Source of the DNA: Roseibacillus sp.
GTDB taxonomy: Bacteria > Verrucomicrobiota > Verrucomicrobiia > Verrucomicrobiales > Akkermansiaceae
NCBI GenBank assembly: GCA_022448985.1
Contig: JAKVCR010000016.1
Coordinates: 62,001-126,000, forward strand
Length of the DNA stretch: 64,000 nt
Direction: 5' to 3'
Shown here piece by piece: positions 25,724-34,535 of this stretch. Numbering within the stretch: position 1 is the stretch's first letter; every line of letters begins with the position of its first letter. Made by a program: the position numbers and the translations under genes. The notes under the pieces are model-generated. The model was not told the origin of the DNA. It was given only the letters and a program-made list of their open reading frames with translations, and did not search any database.

Positions 25724-26389
25724 ATGACTCCCAATGCCAGTGCCCCTCCCCAGGCTTCGGTGACGCTCTCCCGAGGACTTGGAATTGGATACCGCTCCCT
25801 CCTCGCCGAGGTCACCGAGGACATCCCCCTCGAAAACGGCACCCACTACCTTCTTGCCCGCAACGGACGCGGGAAGACCACCCTGCTCAAGACCATCGCA
25901 GGCCTCATCCGGAGGCTCTCGGGAAATTTCGAGACCCGCGGTCACTGCCAGTTCATCGGTGATGAGTTCTTCTTCGACCGCGAGTTGAAACCACAGGCCA
26001 TCTTCAAGGCCCTTATTCCCACCGCGCGACATCAGGACGCCTTCCGCCTCGCCGACAAGCTTGAACTCGATGTGCGCAGGGAATTCGGCAAGCTTTCCTT
26101 CGGCAATCGCAAGAAGGTTGGACTGGTGGTGGCCGAGTTCCGGCTCCGCGAGAACGAACCCAATCTCCTGTTCTACGACGAGCCCTTCACCGGGCTTGAT
26201 ACCCCTGCGCGCGAGGCCATCAGCAAGCGCTGGAAGGCCACCGAGAATCAGGCTGTGCGCATTGTCTCCTGCCACCCCGATTTCGATTCCATGGCCATGC
26301 CCAGTGCCATCCTCATTACCGATGGAAAGATCTTCCGTGGCGGCGATGGCAACCTCACCTGGGCCGATTTCAAGGAACGCCTCAACTGA
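25724..26389 (+). CDS. ABC transporter ATP-binding protein, variant motifs
   Basis: 221-residue single ABC ATPase domain. Walker A reads ARNGRGKTTLLK, with the usual first glycine changed to alanine. The signature LSGGQ is replaced by LSFGN in KLSFGNRKKVGLVV, and Walker B is NLLFYDEPFTGLD with the catalytic glutamate present. The H-loop is VSCHPDFD. It is shorter than typical importers' ATPases and fits small exporter-type pairs. It precedes the membrane gene by 22 bp and presumably energises it. The deviations suggest a divergent subgroup but not necessarily loss of activity. Confidence 0.85.
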   Translation: MTPNASAPPQASVTLSRGLGIGYRSLLAEVTEDIPLENGTHYLLARNGRGKTTLLKTIAGLIRRLSGNFETRGHCQFIGDEFFFDRELKPQAIFKALIPTARHQDAFRLADKLELDVRREFGKLSFGNRKKVGLVVAEFRLRENEPNLLFYDEPFTGLDTPAREAISKRWKATENQAVRIVSCHPDFDSMAMPSAILITDGKIFRGGDGNLTWADFKERLN

Positions 26390-26411
26390 GCCCCTCTCCC
26401 CGCCACCGATA

Positions 26412-27185
26412 ATGGACCTCTTCCGACTTACGATCTCCACTCTCCTGGCCCGCAAGATGTGGGTCGTAGTCCTTCTTGTCGCCATCGTCACTCCCATCGT
26501 TTTTCCGCTCTTCACCCCCCACGAAACCAACACCACCCTCCTGGAGCCGGCCCGGGCCCAGACCGCCTGGACCTGCGCCTGGATCATCGGGATTCTCTGG
26601 ACCCTCTCCCAGGCCGCCCGCTTCGGGGAGAGCAACTCCCGCAGCGGCATCGGATCCTATTTCCGGGCCCAGGGCGTGGGCTCCCTGCGCCAGATCTTTG
26701 CCATCTGGAGCGCCATCATGCTCTTCCTGCTCCCCGTGGTTCTTGTCGCGGTCGCCACCTGCCTTCTCTTCGCCATGCCCGCCAACCCCCAGGAGGCTTC
26801 CATGTGGGTCTGGACCAACCTCCAATTCGCGGCCCTCTTTCTGCTCACCATCGGCCCCCTCGCCCTCCTCGGCGTAGGACTGGGTAGTCGCTTCGGAACC
26901 CTGATCGGCTACGTCGCGCCCACCGGGCTGTGCCTCTACGGGCTCTACGGGGTCACCTACCTCGGCATGACCATCCGCCTGCGGGACGACAACAAGATCC
27001 TGGAGTGGCTCTACGCGATTTCACCACAGTACCACCTCGCCGATCTCACCCCCCGCCTCATCTTCAAGATGGGGCACCTGCCGTGGGCCGACTTTGCCGG
27101 TTTCCTCCTCTACTTCCTGGCCATCACCCTGGTCCTCGGCTGCTTTGCTACCTTCCTCTTCCGGACCGATCCCCTGCGCAACTGA
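26412..27185 (+). CDS. ABC-2-like membrane permease
   Basis: 257-residue polytopic protein with about six membrane segments: MWVVVLLVAIVTPIVFPLF, TCAWIIGILWTLSQA, SAIMLFLLPVVLVAVATCL, LQFAALFLLTIGPLALLGVG, TLIGYVAPTGLCLYGLYG and FLLYFLAITLVLGCFATFLF. It is probably the permease for the ATPase just upstream. The track merges it with 117 unrelated residues; the ATG at 26412 is the sensible start. No close family name is recognised; the layout resembles ABC-2 or Ccm/Nos-type exporters. Confidence 0.75.
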   Translation: MDLFRLTISTLLARKMWVVVLLVAIVTPIVFPLFTPHETNTTLLEPARAQTAWTCAWIIGILWTLSQAARFGESNSRSGIGSYFRAQGVGSLRQIFAIWSAIMLFLLPVVLVAVATCLLFAMPANPQEASMWVWTNLQFAALFLLTIGPLALLGVGLGSRFGTLIGYVAPTGLCLYGLYGVTYLGMTIRLRDDNKILEWLYAISPQYHLADLTPRLIFKMGHLPWADFAGFLLYFLAITLVLGCFATFLFRTDPLRN

Positions 27186-27196
27186 ACTGACTCCTC

Positions 27197-28252
27197 ATGA
27201 ACCGGACCAGGATCCATTGCCTCCGGATTGCCCTCCTCGCCGTCGGCCTGACGGCCTGGGGAATGCAAACCAACAGGCTTTACCGGGACGGCAAGTTTGC
27301 CAAGGAGCACAACGTGCTCCATCTCAAGCAGAGTCCCTTCGGCCGGACCCTCTCCCTCGCCATGCGGGGACCGGTGGATGTCTATTGGCATCGCGGCGAA
27401 CCACACGAACATCCCCCCGGGGAGGAACACCCCCACGATCACGCCCACGGTCACGCCCATGGTCACACCCATGAGCCGGGACTTGCGGCCGGAGACGACC
27501 CCGAGCTCGACTATCTTGTCAGCCTCCTTGAGGAGGATCCGCACGAGTGTGCGCACGAAGAATGCAAGGGCGAGGCTTGCGATCATGGGCATGAGCCACC
27601 TATCGCGGCCAACGAGGAATTCCCCGGGGTGCGCCCCTACCTCCTCGAAAGGATCGAGGCCATGCGCACCGCCTACAATTCCCGGAGTAACCGGACTGCT
27701 GAGTCTCCCCGGCACAAGGCCTACATCATGGGCGAGATGGAAAGAAAACTGGCTGTCGGATACGACCTCGACCCCAGTAACCTCGCCGCCTATGGAGCCT
27801 ACTTTCTCTTCAAGAGCGAAGCGCTCGCCCGGGTGGAGGGCCAGTCCGGAGAGGATCTCCTCATCCTCGACCGCCGACGTGAGGCACACACCCTCGCCCA
27901 CCGAACCCTCCAGTACTGCTGGCGCTTCCCTGCCGAGGCTCCTGCCATGATCACCGGGGCCTCTGCCGCCCACGACTGTCTCCAGATGCTATCGGAACAC
28001 CCGGAGCCGGACATGCATCTCGCCCAAAGCTATCTCCAGCGCCTTGGTCTCATGCTCCAGCAATACGAGACCATCCGGCAGGCCATGATGGAGAACAACA
28101 CCTGGGAGGACTTCCCGGCCCCACGACGAGCCGAAATGGAAAAAACCCACTCCCTTATCAGGGCCCTGCAACGCGCCGACCTGCATTACTGGAACGGTCA
28201 CCTCACGAGGAACACGCCGGGCGCCCAGCCCGGACCCGGCTCCGGCAGTTAA
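27197..28252 (+). CDS. His/Cys-rich membrane-anchored protein of the ABC operon
   Basis: 351 residues, starting 11 bp after the permease gene, so almost certainly in the same transcript. An N-terminal hydrophobic segment (LRIALLAVGLTAWGM) probably anchors it in the inner membrane. Residues about 68-94 are a His-rich stretch (EEHPHDHAHGHAHGHTHE) and about 114-132 a second His/Cys cluster (HECAHEECKGEACDHGHE). Both look suited to binding Zn, Ni or Cu. The remaining 210 residues are mainly helical, with no named domain recognised. The context suggests an accessory protein that delivers or senses metal for the ABC transporter. The 3' end, including the stop codon, is duplicated beyond the next gene. 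Confidence 0.7.
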   Translation: MNRTRIHCLRIALLAVGLTAWGMQTNRLYRDGKFAKEHNVLHLKQSPFGRTLSLAMRGPVDVYWHRGEPHEHPPGEEHPHDHAHGHAHGHTHEPGLAAGDDPELDYLVSLLEEDPHECAHEECKGEACDHGHEPPIAANEEFPGVRPYLLERIEAMRTAYNSRSNRTAESPRHKAYIMGEMERKLAVGYDLDPSNLAAYGAYFLFKSEALARVEGQSGEDLLILDRRREAHTLAHRTLQYCWRFPAEAPAMITGASAAHDCLQMLSEHPEPDMHLAQSYLQRLGLMLQQYETIRQAMMENNTWEDFPAPRRAEMEKTHSLIRALQRADLHYWNGHLTRNTPGAQPGPGSGS

Positions 28253-28262
28253 CCGCCATTTT
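28238..28262. repeat. 25-bp direct repeat, left copy
   Basis: Begins GGCTCCGGCAGTTAACC and ends CCATTTT. It includes the last codons and the stop of the His-rich protein gene. It matches the copy at 29340-29364 in 24 of 25 positions. Together they bracket the pectate lyase gene. Confidence 0.85.
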
Positions 28263-28271
28263 GCTTTTGGG

Positions 28272-29282
28272 CTAGGGCCTCTGGTCCTGCCGCTGACGCC
28301 AGCGGGGCATGTCTGTGGCAAGGAGGTCGTGGGCGTAAGGGCCGAGCCATGAATACCCGGTGCGCCGCTCGTGGGGGATCTCGGCGAGGCTCTTTTTCGG
28401 AACGCCGTCGCGACCACAGAAGATCGGTTGGTTGGAGCGCAGGTCGTAAAAGCGGGCCCACAGCAGCGGGGCGGCGGGATCCTTGACGACGACGTAGTCA
28501 AAACCGTTGGGCTTGCTCTTGTCGGTCTTCCGCTCCAGCCGAAGCCCGGTTAACTTTGATTTCTTGAACCACGCAATGGCGGATTCGATCGCGCGGATGA
28601 TGTTCTTGTCCGGTTTCTCGATGCGCATGAGAAAGCGGACGATGCCAACCGATTCGGATCCGCTGAGGGAAGGGAGTTCGTAGGACCTGGCACGGCATGG
28701 CCGGAGGGTGTGGCGGTCATGCTGGGCGCACCAGCTCGTGCGGGTGCCATCGACCACGACCTGGCACTTGAGAATACAGGCAACACCACGCTCGACCGCT
28801 TCTGCACATTCACGGCGGGTGCGCCCGGGGACGAAGGCGAACGACGGATGCCCGTCCGCGATGTGCTTGAGCAAGTCCATCACTCCAATCATTGCATTGT
28901 CGTTGAAAGTGATCTGGGCGGCGTATCCGCGACCACCCGGAAACCGCTGGGGCCAACCTCCATTGGCCATCTGGGCCTCCAGCAGATATTTGATTCCATC
29001 GAGGACCGCTTTCTCAAAGCGCGGATCAGCAGTGCTGGTGAAGGCTCCCGCCAGAAGGTGGATTTCAGTGTGGGTCGCCCCGTTGTCGATGGTGGCATCG
29101 TCCTGGGAACGTTGCCTGCGGAGGTCGCGCTGCTTACTACTGCTCAGCTTCCGGGTGCGGTCATAGTTCTTTGGCCAGCCGCCGGACTGACGTTGGTAGG
29201 CCAGCATCGTTTCCGGGAGACCGGCATCCTTTGCGGAAGCACAGATCCCCAGGGTGAAGAGGGCAAGCAGGATTCGCATCAT
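28272..29282 (-). CDS. PL10-family pectate lyase
   Basis: 336-residue exported enzyme with signal peptide MMRILLALFTLGICASA. The mature protein starts AKDAGLPETMLAYQRQSGGWPKN, as in family-10 pectate lyases, and contains ATIDNGATHTEIHLLA, FLLEAQMANGGWPQRFPG-like blocks, ITFNDNAMIGVMDLL and RTSWCAQHDRHTLRPCRARSYELPSLSGSES. These include the catalytic-site region RARSYE. It cleaves polygalacturonate by beta-elimination in the periplasm or outside the cell. The ATG at 29280-29282 was chosen because the upstream track residues are not a signal peptide. It is transcribed against its neighbours and is bracketed by a 25-bp direct repeat, which suggests insertion. Confidence 0.88.
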   Translation of the reverse strand: MMRILLALFTLGICASAKDAGLPETMLAYQRQSGGWPKNYDRTRKLSSSKQRDLRRQRSQDDATIDNGATHTEIHLLAGAFTSTADPRFEKAVLDGIKYLLEAQMANGGWPQRFPGGRGYAAQITFNDNAMIGVMDLLKHIADGHPSFAFVPGRTRRECAEAVERGVACILKCQVVVDGTRTSWCAQHDRHTLRPCRARSYELPSLSGSESVGIVRFLMRIEKPDKNIIRAIESAIAWFKKSKLTGLRLERKTDKSKPNGFDYVVVKDPAAPLLWARFYDLRSNQPIFCGRDGVPKKSLAEIPHERRTGYSWLGPYAHDLLATDMPRWRQRQDQRP

Positions 29283-29339
29283 GGATGAAACCGGATCAGG
29301 AGGCGGGGACTCGGTTGCTGCCGCCCTTGAATGATACAT

Positions 29340-29364
29340 GGCTCCGGCAGTTAACCACCATTTT
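29340..29364. repeat. 25-bp direct repeat, right copy
   Basis: Same sequence as 28238-28262 with a single difference (A for G at the 18th position). It lies 57 bp upstream of the pectate lyase start and 106 bp before the uracil glycosylase start. Flanking bases outside the repeat do not match. Confidence 0.85.
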
Positions 29365-29469
29365 CCGACCTCCAACACACGGAAAGGAGCGGGACCAGGC
29401 CCTCGTTCCTCTTCGCCGGGATCCGCATCCGCTCTCGACATCTCCGCCTGCCCCCGCAATCTGCCCTCC

Positions 29470-30186
29470 GTGCCAACCCTCATCGAAGCTGCCGACCAGC
29501 TGCGCAGGACGCTCCAACCGCTCGCCTTCTCCGCCCCGGTGACCCACACCTACAACCCCCTGGACTACGCCTGGGACCGGCACTGCGACTACCTCAAGCG
29601 CTTCGGGAAGGGTCGCAAACGCGTTCTCCTCCTCGGCATGAATCCGGGACCCTTCGGGATGGCCCAGACCGGTGTCCCCTTTGGCGAAATCTCCTCCGTC
29701 CGCGATTGGATGGGAATCTCCGGGCCCGTAGGAAAGCCCGATCCCGAACACCCCAAGCGCCCCATCACCGGGTTTAACTGCAAACGCTCGGAAGTGAGTG
29801 GCCGACGCCTCTGGAGCCTCTTCGCAGGTCGTTTCCCGGATCCGGAAGATTTCTTTGCCGATCACTTCGTGGCCAACTACTGCCCCCTCGTCTGGATGAA
29901 GGAGACCGGCGCCAACCTGACCCCAGACAAGATTCCTGCCGCAGACATGAGCCCCGTAAATGAGGCCTGCCTCACACATCTCCGTGCAATCGTCGAGCTC
30001 CTTGAGCCGCAGTATCTCATCGGGGTCGGCGCCTACGCCGAAAAGCAGCTGGCAGGCACGGGGATGGATTCCCGGTCCGGGAACACTATCGGCAAGATCC
30101 TCCACCCCAGTCCCGCCTCGCCCGCCGCCAACAAGGACTGGGCTGGAACAGCCACCCGACAATTGGAAGAGCTCGGGATCTGGTAG
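29470..30186 (+). CDS. SMUG1-type uracil-DNA glycosylase
   Basis: Removes uracil (and some oxidised pyrimidines) from DNA in base-excision repair. From the GTG at 29470 the protein is 238 residues. It carries the SMUG1 signatures GMNPGPFGMAQTGVPFGE (water-activating Asn region) and HPSPASPAAN (the catalytic His motif). The region KRPITGFNCKRSEVSGRRLW is the usual insertion wedge area. The track starts 44 residues earlier in sequence that shows no similarity and includes the repeat flank. SMUG1 (UDG family 3) is less widespread in bacteria than families 1, 4 and 5. It stands alone. Confidence 0.92.
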   Translation: MPTLIEAADQLRRTLQPLAFSAPVTHTYNPLDYAWDRHCDYLKRFGKGRKRVLLLGMNPGPFGMAQTGVPFGEISSVRDWMGISGPVGKPDPEHPKRPITGFNCKRSEVSGRRLWSLFAGRFPDPEDFFADHFVANYCPLVWMKETGANLTPDKIPAADMSPVNEACLTHLRAIVELLEPQYLIGVGAYAEKQLAGTGMDSRSGNTIGKILHPSPASPAANKDWAGTATRQLEELGIW

Positions 30187-30332
30187 CCATATAAGAAGCG
30201 CCTCCAAAGGCTGCCTTGCCCAGCAACCACGGCAATCACCGGTGCTATCTGCCAGGAGGGCCAGGAAACTCCGGAGCCCCTGGCACCCTAAATGGAGCAG
30301 ACATTACCGGGGGAATGCGGCATACTCACCCA

Positions 30333-31520
30333 ATGATCACGGATGCAATTTCCCGACGGAGCATCCTCCGCACCACCCTGGGCACTGCAACCTGCCTCGG
30401 ACTTGAATCGGGGCTCTCCCCCGCGGCGGCGCCCGACACGCGACCGGCTTACACGGGTCCCAACGTTATGATCATAAGGTTCGGCGGGGGTGTGAGACGT
30501 CGGGAAACCATCGACCCCCAACACACCTACTCGCCCTTTCTCTGCAGGGAGCTCACCCGGCGGGGCACGCTTTTCAAGGACATGTCGATCGACCGATTCC
30601 GCAATATCAACACGAGCCACGGGGAAGGCACCCTTCATATCCTCACCGGGAAGTACGACAACTTCAGAGACGTCAACGACACGTTCCTCGGAGAGCGCTT
30701 TGAGGCCAAGGTCCCCACCGTTTTCGAGTATCTGCGCAAGGCCTATGCCGTAGCAGAACATGAAACGCTCATCATCAACGGGGAGGATCGCACCTCCGAG
30801 GAGTTCTATTCGTTCAGCAATCACCATCTCTTCGGGGCAAACTTCAAATCCGAAACCCTCTCGCTCTACCGTTACAAGGTGTGGCTTCTGGACCAGCAGA
30901 TCCGGGAAGGCCACTGGAATGGCCCGCAACTCGAGAAGAAGAAGGCCGAACTCAACAAGATGCGCTCGCTTGACTACAGGACCCGGGGCCGCACCAGGCA
31001 ACACGAGAAGCTTCACGACTTCTGGGCCCGCTGGAAGCAGCACTACGGCAGTGACGGATTCATCAATCCGCGTGGCGACCGGCTCCTGACCGAACTTTGC
31101 CTGTGGAGCATGAGACATCTCCAACCACGACTCCTGATGATAAACTACAATGATCCCGATTACGTCCACTGGGGAAACAAGAACCACTACACCCGGGGCA
31201 TCTCCATCATTGACCAGGGATTGAAGCAGCTCGTCACCGGCATCGAGGCGGATCCATTCTATCGCGACAACACGGTCTGCGTTGTTGTCCCGGACTGCGG
31301 CCGCGACAACAATCGCCTTGTAGCAGTCCCCTACCAGCATCACTTCGGCTCAAAATCTTCACACCAGATCTGGACGCTCATCTTCGGGCCCGGTGTTCCC
31401 CGCAACAAGGTGGTCGACCGCCCGGTGGACCAGATCTCAGTCGCGGCAACCGTCGGTCACTACATGAACATGCCCACCCGGTTTGCCGAAGGCCCCCCCC
31501 TCACGGAAGCCATCGCGTAA
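30333..31520 (+). CDS. Tat-exported alkaline-phosphatase-fold protein
   Basis: About 395 residues. The N-terminus MITDAISRRSILRTTLGTATCL has a twin-arginine motif. The body has features of the alkaline phosphatase/sulfatase superfamily: TGPNVMIIRFGGGVRRRETI (first strand region), MINYNDPDYVHWGNKNHY (metal-type Asp/His), and VVVPDCGRDNNRLVAVPYQHHFG late in the chain. The usual catalytic Ser/Thr/Cys after the first metal motif is not obvious, so hydrolase activity is uncertain. Similar Tat proteins are common in Verrucomicrobia and Planctomycetes. The substrate is unknown. Alternative start at 30315 would add six residues. Confidence 0.65.
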   Translation: MITDAISRRSILRTTLGTATCLGLESGLSPAAAPDTRPAYTGPNVMIIRFGGGVRRRETIDPQHTYSPFLCRELTRRGTLFKDMSIDRFRNINTSHGEGTLHILTGKYDNFRDVNDTFLGERFEAKVPTVFEYLRKAYAVAEHETLIINGEDRTSEEFYSFSNHHLFGANFKSETLSLYRYKVWLLDQQIREGHWNGPQLEKKKAELNKMRSLDYRTRGRTRQHEKLHDFWARWKQHYGSDGFINPRGDRLLTELCLWSMRHLQPRLLMINYNDPDYVHWGNKNHYTRGISIIDQGLKQLVTGIEADPFYRDNTVCVVVPDCGRDNNRLVAVPYQHHFGSKSSHQIWTLIFGPGVPRNKVVDRPVDQISVAATVGHYMNMPTRFAEGPPLTEAIA

Positions 31521-31616
31521 GATCCCGGGATGATCGCCCCTGCAGCCACAGCCAACAGTTCTTCCTGCCCGCCGCAGGTGCAGAAGAGCCGAATCTCGCA
31601 ATCCTGAATCCCCTTC

Positions 31617-32813
31617 ATGGGCTCCTCTTCCTTCTCATCTCCGGCGGAAGCAACGGCACAGGGATTGCCGCCGCCAGTCCCAGTGCCCAGGGTGCTCCCG
31701 GCTCCCCTCCGTCTTCTGGTTGCCACAGGCCGGATCTTCAAGTCGTGGCTCTTCGCAACCCTGGCCTGCATGAGCATTCCCCTCGCAATCCTCTTCGCGG
31801 GCTGGACCTACCGCCTGGTACAGCGCAGGACACACAAGCTCTGGGCAACTCTCCTCGGTGGGGAACCCGACAGCCGGAGACCCCTGCCGCGGTGGTTTCT
31901 GTCCGAGCGCTTCGGAGAACCTCTCTCTGCCACAAAGGGATCCGCCTTCCGCTTCCGAGTCGCCGGAATCGTTCGTGTCTTGTTCGGCTCACTCGGAACA
32001 AACCTGAAAACCGGGTTCCTCATTACCTTCAATTCCTTCCTGGTCACCCTGCCCGGCGGATTAATCATGATGTTCTCCTGGTACTCGGGTTGGGACAACT
32101 CCTTCAACAAGGGCTACGAACAAGCGGAAATCGGACCCCTCTGGGGTCTCATCGGGATCTTCCTGTTCATGGCGGCAATGACCTACATTCCCATCGCCCA
32201 GGCCCGTCAGGCCATAACCGGCTCGGCCCGGGCATTCTGGTCCTCCCGCAAAGTCCGCGACGTCATCCGGGCCCGACCAGTGACCTGCCTCGCCCTCAGT
32301 GGCGGCTACACTTTTCTGGGCGCGATCTTCATGGTCGCGGTGATTGCCCTCGCATTCGTCGGGAACGGCGATTCGTTCGAGGAGAAATCCAGTGCTGAAA
32401 TTATTTCTTACCTTAACGTTTATTATTTCTTCTGGGCCGCCTTCTTTATCGTCCCCGGATTTGTCGTGCTGAAGCTTATCGCAGGTCGCATTTACGCGAG
32501 TGCATCCTATGACGCAATTATCACTTCCCGCTGGAAAAAGGATGAGGTCACGGACAGCGAGCAAAAGATATTCAAACACGCACAGGTTGCAGAAAAGCCT
32601 CCCGCCTTGCCGGGGTTGATGCGAACCAGCCTCACCGCTTTCTCTTTTATTGGTCGCCTCCTCCTGCGTGCCACGACCTTTCTTCTTTTACTCCTTCTCG
32701 CCCTCGAGCTCTATGTCGCACAGTTTTTCACCTTTGAACCCGCCACCAACTGGCTTCGCCAGCCGATGGTGCAGCTGCCATGGTATCGTTCGATCCCGAA
32801 ACACCTGGAATAG
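31617..32813 (+). CDS. multi-pass membrane protein, unknown
   Basis: 398 residues with a Ser/Pro-rich N-terminus and at least six membrane helices: WLFATLACMSIPLAILFAGW, GFLITFNSFLVTLPGGLIMMFSW, PLWGLIGIFLFMAAMTYIPI, FLGAIFMVAVIALAFVG, YYFFWAAFFIVPGFVVLKL, and LLLRATTFLLLLLLALELYV. The segment YIPIAQARQAITGSARAFWSSRKV resembles DUF4013-like membrane proteins, but I cannot assign a family. It follows the Tat protein gene by 96 bp on the same strand and converges on leuA. Confidence 0.65.
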   Translation: MGSSSFSSPAEATAQGLPPPVPVPRVLPAPLRLLVATGRIFKSWLFATLACMSIPLAILFAGWTYRLVQRRTHKLWATLLGGEPDSRRPLPRWFLSERFGEPLSATKGSAFRFRVAGIVRVLFGSLGTNLKTGFLITFNSFLVTLPGGLIMMFSWYSGWDNSFNKGYEQAEIGPLWGLIGIFLFMAAMTYIPIAQARQAITGSARAFWSSRKVRDVIRARPVTCLALSGGYTFLGAIFMVAVIALAFVGNGDSFEEKSSAEIISYLNVYYFFWAAFFIVPGFVVLKLIAGRIYASASYDAIITSRWKKDEVTDSEQKIFKHAQVAEKPPALPGLMRTSLTAFSFIGRLLLRATTFLLLLLLALELYVAQFFTFEPATNWLRQPMVQLPWYRSIPKHLE

Positions 32814-32846
32814 AAGAGCTTTCCCCGCCCTCAACCGGTTCCTTCC

Positions 32847-34535
32847 TTAACGCAGGAGGTTCCAGGCACTTACCAGCGCCTTGAGGCCTGCCATCTCGAT
32901 GGAAGGGTCGACTCCTGCGCCCCAGACCAGCCGTCCGTCCTCGTGCTTGAGCTGGACATAGGCTGCCGCATCGGAACTCGATCCATCCCGCAGAGCATGA
33001 GAACGATAGTCGGTGAGGACGAAATCCTTGTGGCCGTCCTCTTCGAGCGCGTGCACAAAGGCATTGATGGGGCCGTTGCCCAGTCCCACGATCTGACATT
33101 TCTCCCCGTTGAGAAGAACGTCCGCCCGGCACCGCACCGTTCCTCGCTCGCCCGTCTGCTGGTCGAGCTCGTAGTCAATCACATGCAGCGGCTCGCCCAC
33201 GTTGGCGAAATACTTGAAGAAGGCATCCTTCACCTCCGCGGGAGTGAGTTCCCGCCCCAGCTGATCGGCGAGGTCATAGGTTTTCTTCCCCACCTGGGGG
33301 TGCATGGTCTTGGGAACATCGAATCCGTATTCACGGTCGAGAATGTAGGCCACCCCTCCTTTTCCTGACTGGGAGTTAATCCGGATAATCGCCTCATAGC
33401 TGCGGCCGATGTCCTCCGGATCAATGGTCAGGTAGGGCACGCCCCACCTGGTCACTTCCCCGCCCTCCTCTGCCTCCTCCTTGCGACGCCGGTCAAAACC
33501 CTTCTTGATGGCATCCTGGTGGCTCCCCGAGAAGGCTGTGAACACCAGCTCCCCCGCGTAGGGCTGACGGTCGGGAACCTCCATCCGCGTGGTCCGCTCA
33601 TAAACCTCCCGGATCCGCGGCAGGTCGGTGAAGTCGAGCCCGGTTTCGATCCCGTGGCTGTTCATGTTCAGAGCCGCAATCACGATGTCCAGGTTTCCGG
33701 TCCGTTCGCCATTCCCAAAAAGGGTGCCCTCCACCCGGTCGGCTCCGGCCAGCAGACCCAGTTCGGTGGCTGCAATCCCGGTTCCCCGGTCGTTGTGGGT
33801 GTGTAACGAGACGTGCACACTCTCCCGATTCTTCACATTGCGGCAGAACCACTCGATCTGGTCCGCGTGAATGTTGGGGGTCGTCCACTCCACGGTCGCG
33901 GGGAGGTTGAGGATAGCCGGCTTCTCCGGGGTGGGCTCCCATACATCCATGACCGCCTCGCAAACCTCCAACGCATACTCAAGCTCGGTGTCGGAGAACG
34001 ACTCCGGTGAATACTCGAGATCGATGTTGGTGTCCGGAACGCTGGGAATCAATTCCTTCACTATTCTTGCGCCATCAACCGCAATCTTCCTGATGTCCTC
34101 ACGACTGGCATCGCTGAAGGTGACCCGCCGCTGGAGAGGCGAGGTGGAATTGTACATGTGCACGATGGCATTCTTCACCCCGTCAAGCGCCTCAAAAGTG
34201 CGGCGGATCAGATGCTCACGGGCCTGCACCAGCACCTGCACCTGCACCTCATCGGGAATGCGTTTATCCTCCACCAGGCGACGCAGGAAATTGAACTCGG
34301 TATCGGAAGCCGAGGGGAACCCGACCTCAATCTGCCTGAACCCTACTCCCACGAGGAGCTCGAACATTTCCAGCTTCTCTTCCACGCTCATGGGGACGGG
34401 CAGGGCCTGGTTCCCATCCCGGAGATCAACCGAACACCAGATGGGCGCCCTGGTGATCGCACGGTCCGGCCATTGCCGATCCGTAAGGCCGACCTCGGGG
34501 AAGGGTCGATACTTTCGGATATTCTGGGTGTTCAT
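32847..34535 (-). CDS. leuA: 2-isopropylmalate synthase
   Basis: Condenses acetyl-CoA and 2-ketoisovalerate, the committed step of leucine synthesis. 562 residues from the ATG at 34533-34535. The catalytic TIM barrel has APIWCSVDLRDGNQAL, the HMGL motif VSLHTHNDRGTGIA, and GNGERTGNLDI. The C-terminal regulatory domain (about 440-560) ends GLKALVSAWNLLR. Length and the long N-terminus NIRKYRPFPEVGLTDRQWP indicate the LeuA2 subgroup (type 2). A leucine-rich leader peptide lies upstream, so attenuation by leucine-tRNA supply is likely, alongside feedback inhibition. Confidence 0.95.
   Translation of the reverse strand: MNTQNIRKYRPFPEVGLTDRQWPDRAITRAPIWCSVDLRDGNQALPVPMSVEEKLEMFELLVGVGFRQIEVGFPSASDTEFNFLRRLVEDKRIPDEVQVQVLVQAREHLIRRTFEALDGVKNAIVHMYNSTSPLQRRVTFSDASREDIRKIAVDGARIVKELIPSVPDTNIDLEYSPESFSDTELEYALEVCEAVMDVWEPTPEKPAILNLPATVEWTTPNIHADQIEWFCRNVKNRESVHVSLHTHNDRGTGIAATELGLLAGADRVEGTLFGNGERTGNLDIVIAALNMNSHGIETGLDFTDLPRIREVYERTTRMEVPDRQPYAGELVFTAFSGSHQDAIKKGFDRRRKEEAEEGGEVTRWGVPYLTIDPEDIGRSYEAIIRINSQSGKGGVAYILDREYGFDVPKTMHPQVGKKTYDLADQLGRELTPAEVKDAFFKYFANVGEPLHVIDYELDQQTGERGTVRCRADVLLNGEKCQIVGLGNGPINAFVHALEEDGHKDFVLTDYRSHALRDGSSSDAAAYVQLKHEDGRLVWGAGVDPSIEMAGLKALVSAWNLLR

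Noticed and set aside
27417-27480. CACGGTCACGCCCA-type repeats that might suggest a small tandem array
   Set aside because: They encode the His-rich stretch in frame and are explained by protein composition, not by a CRISPR or satellite array.
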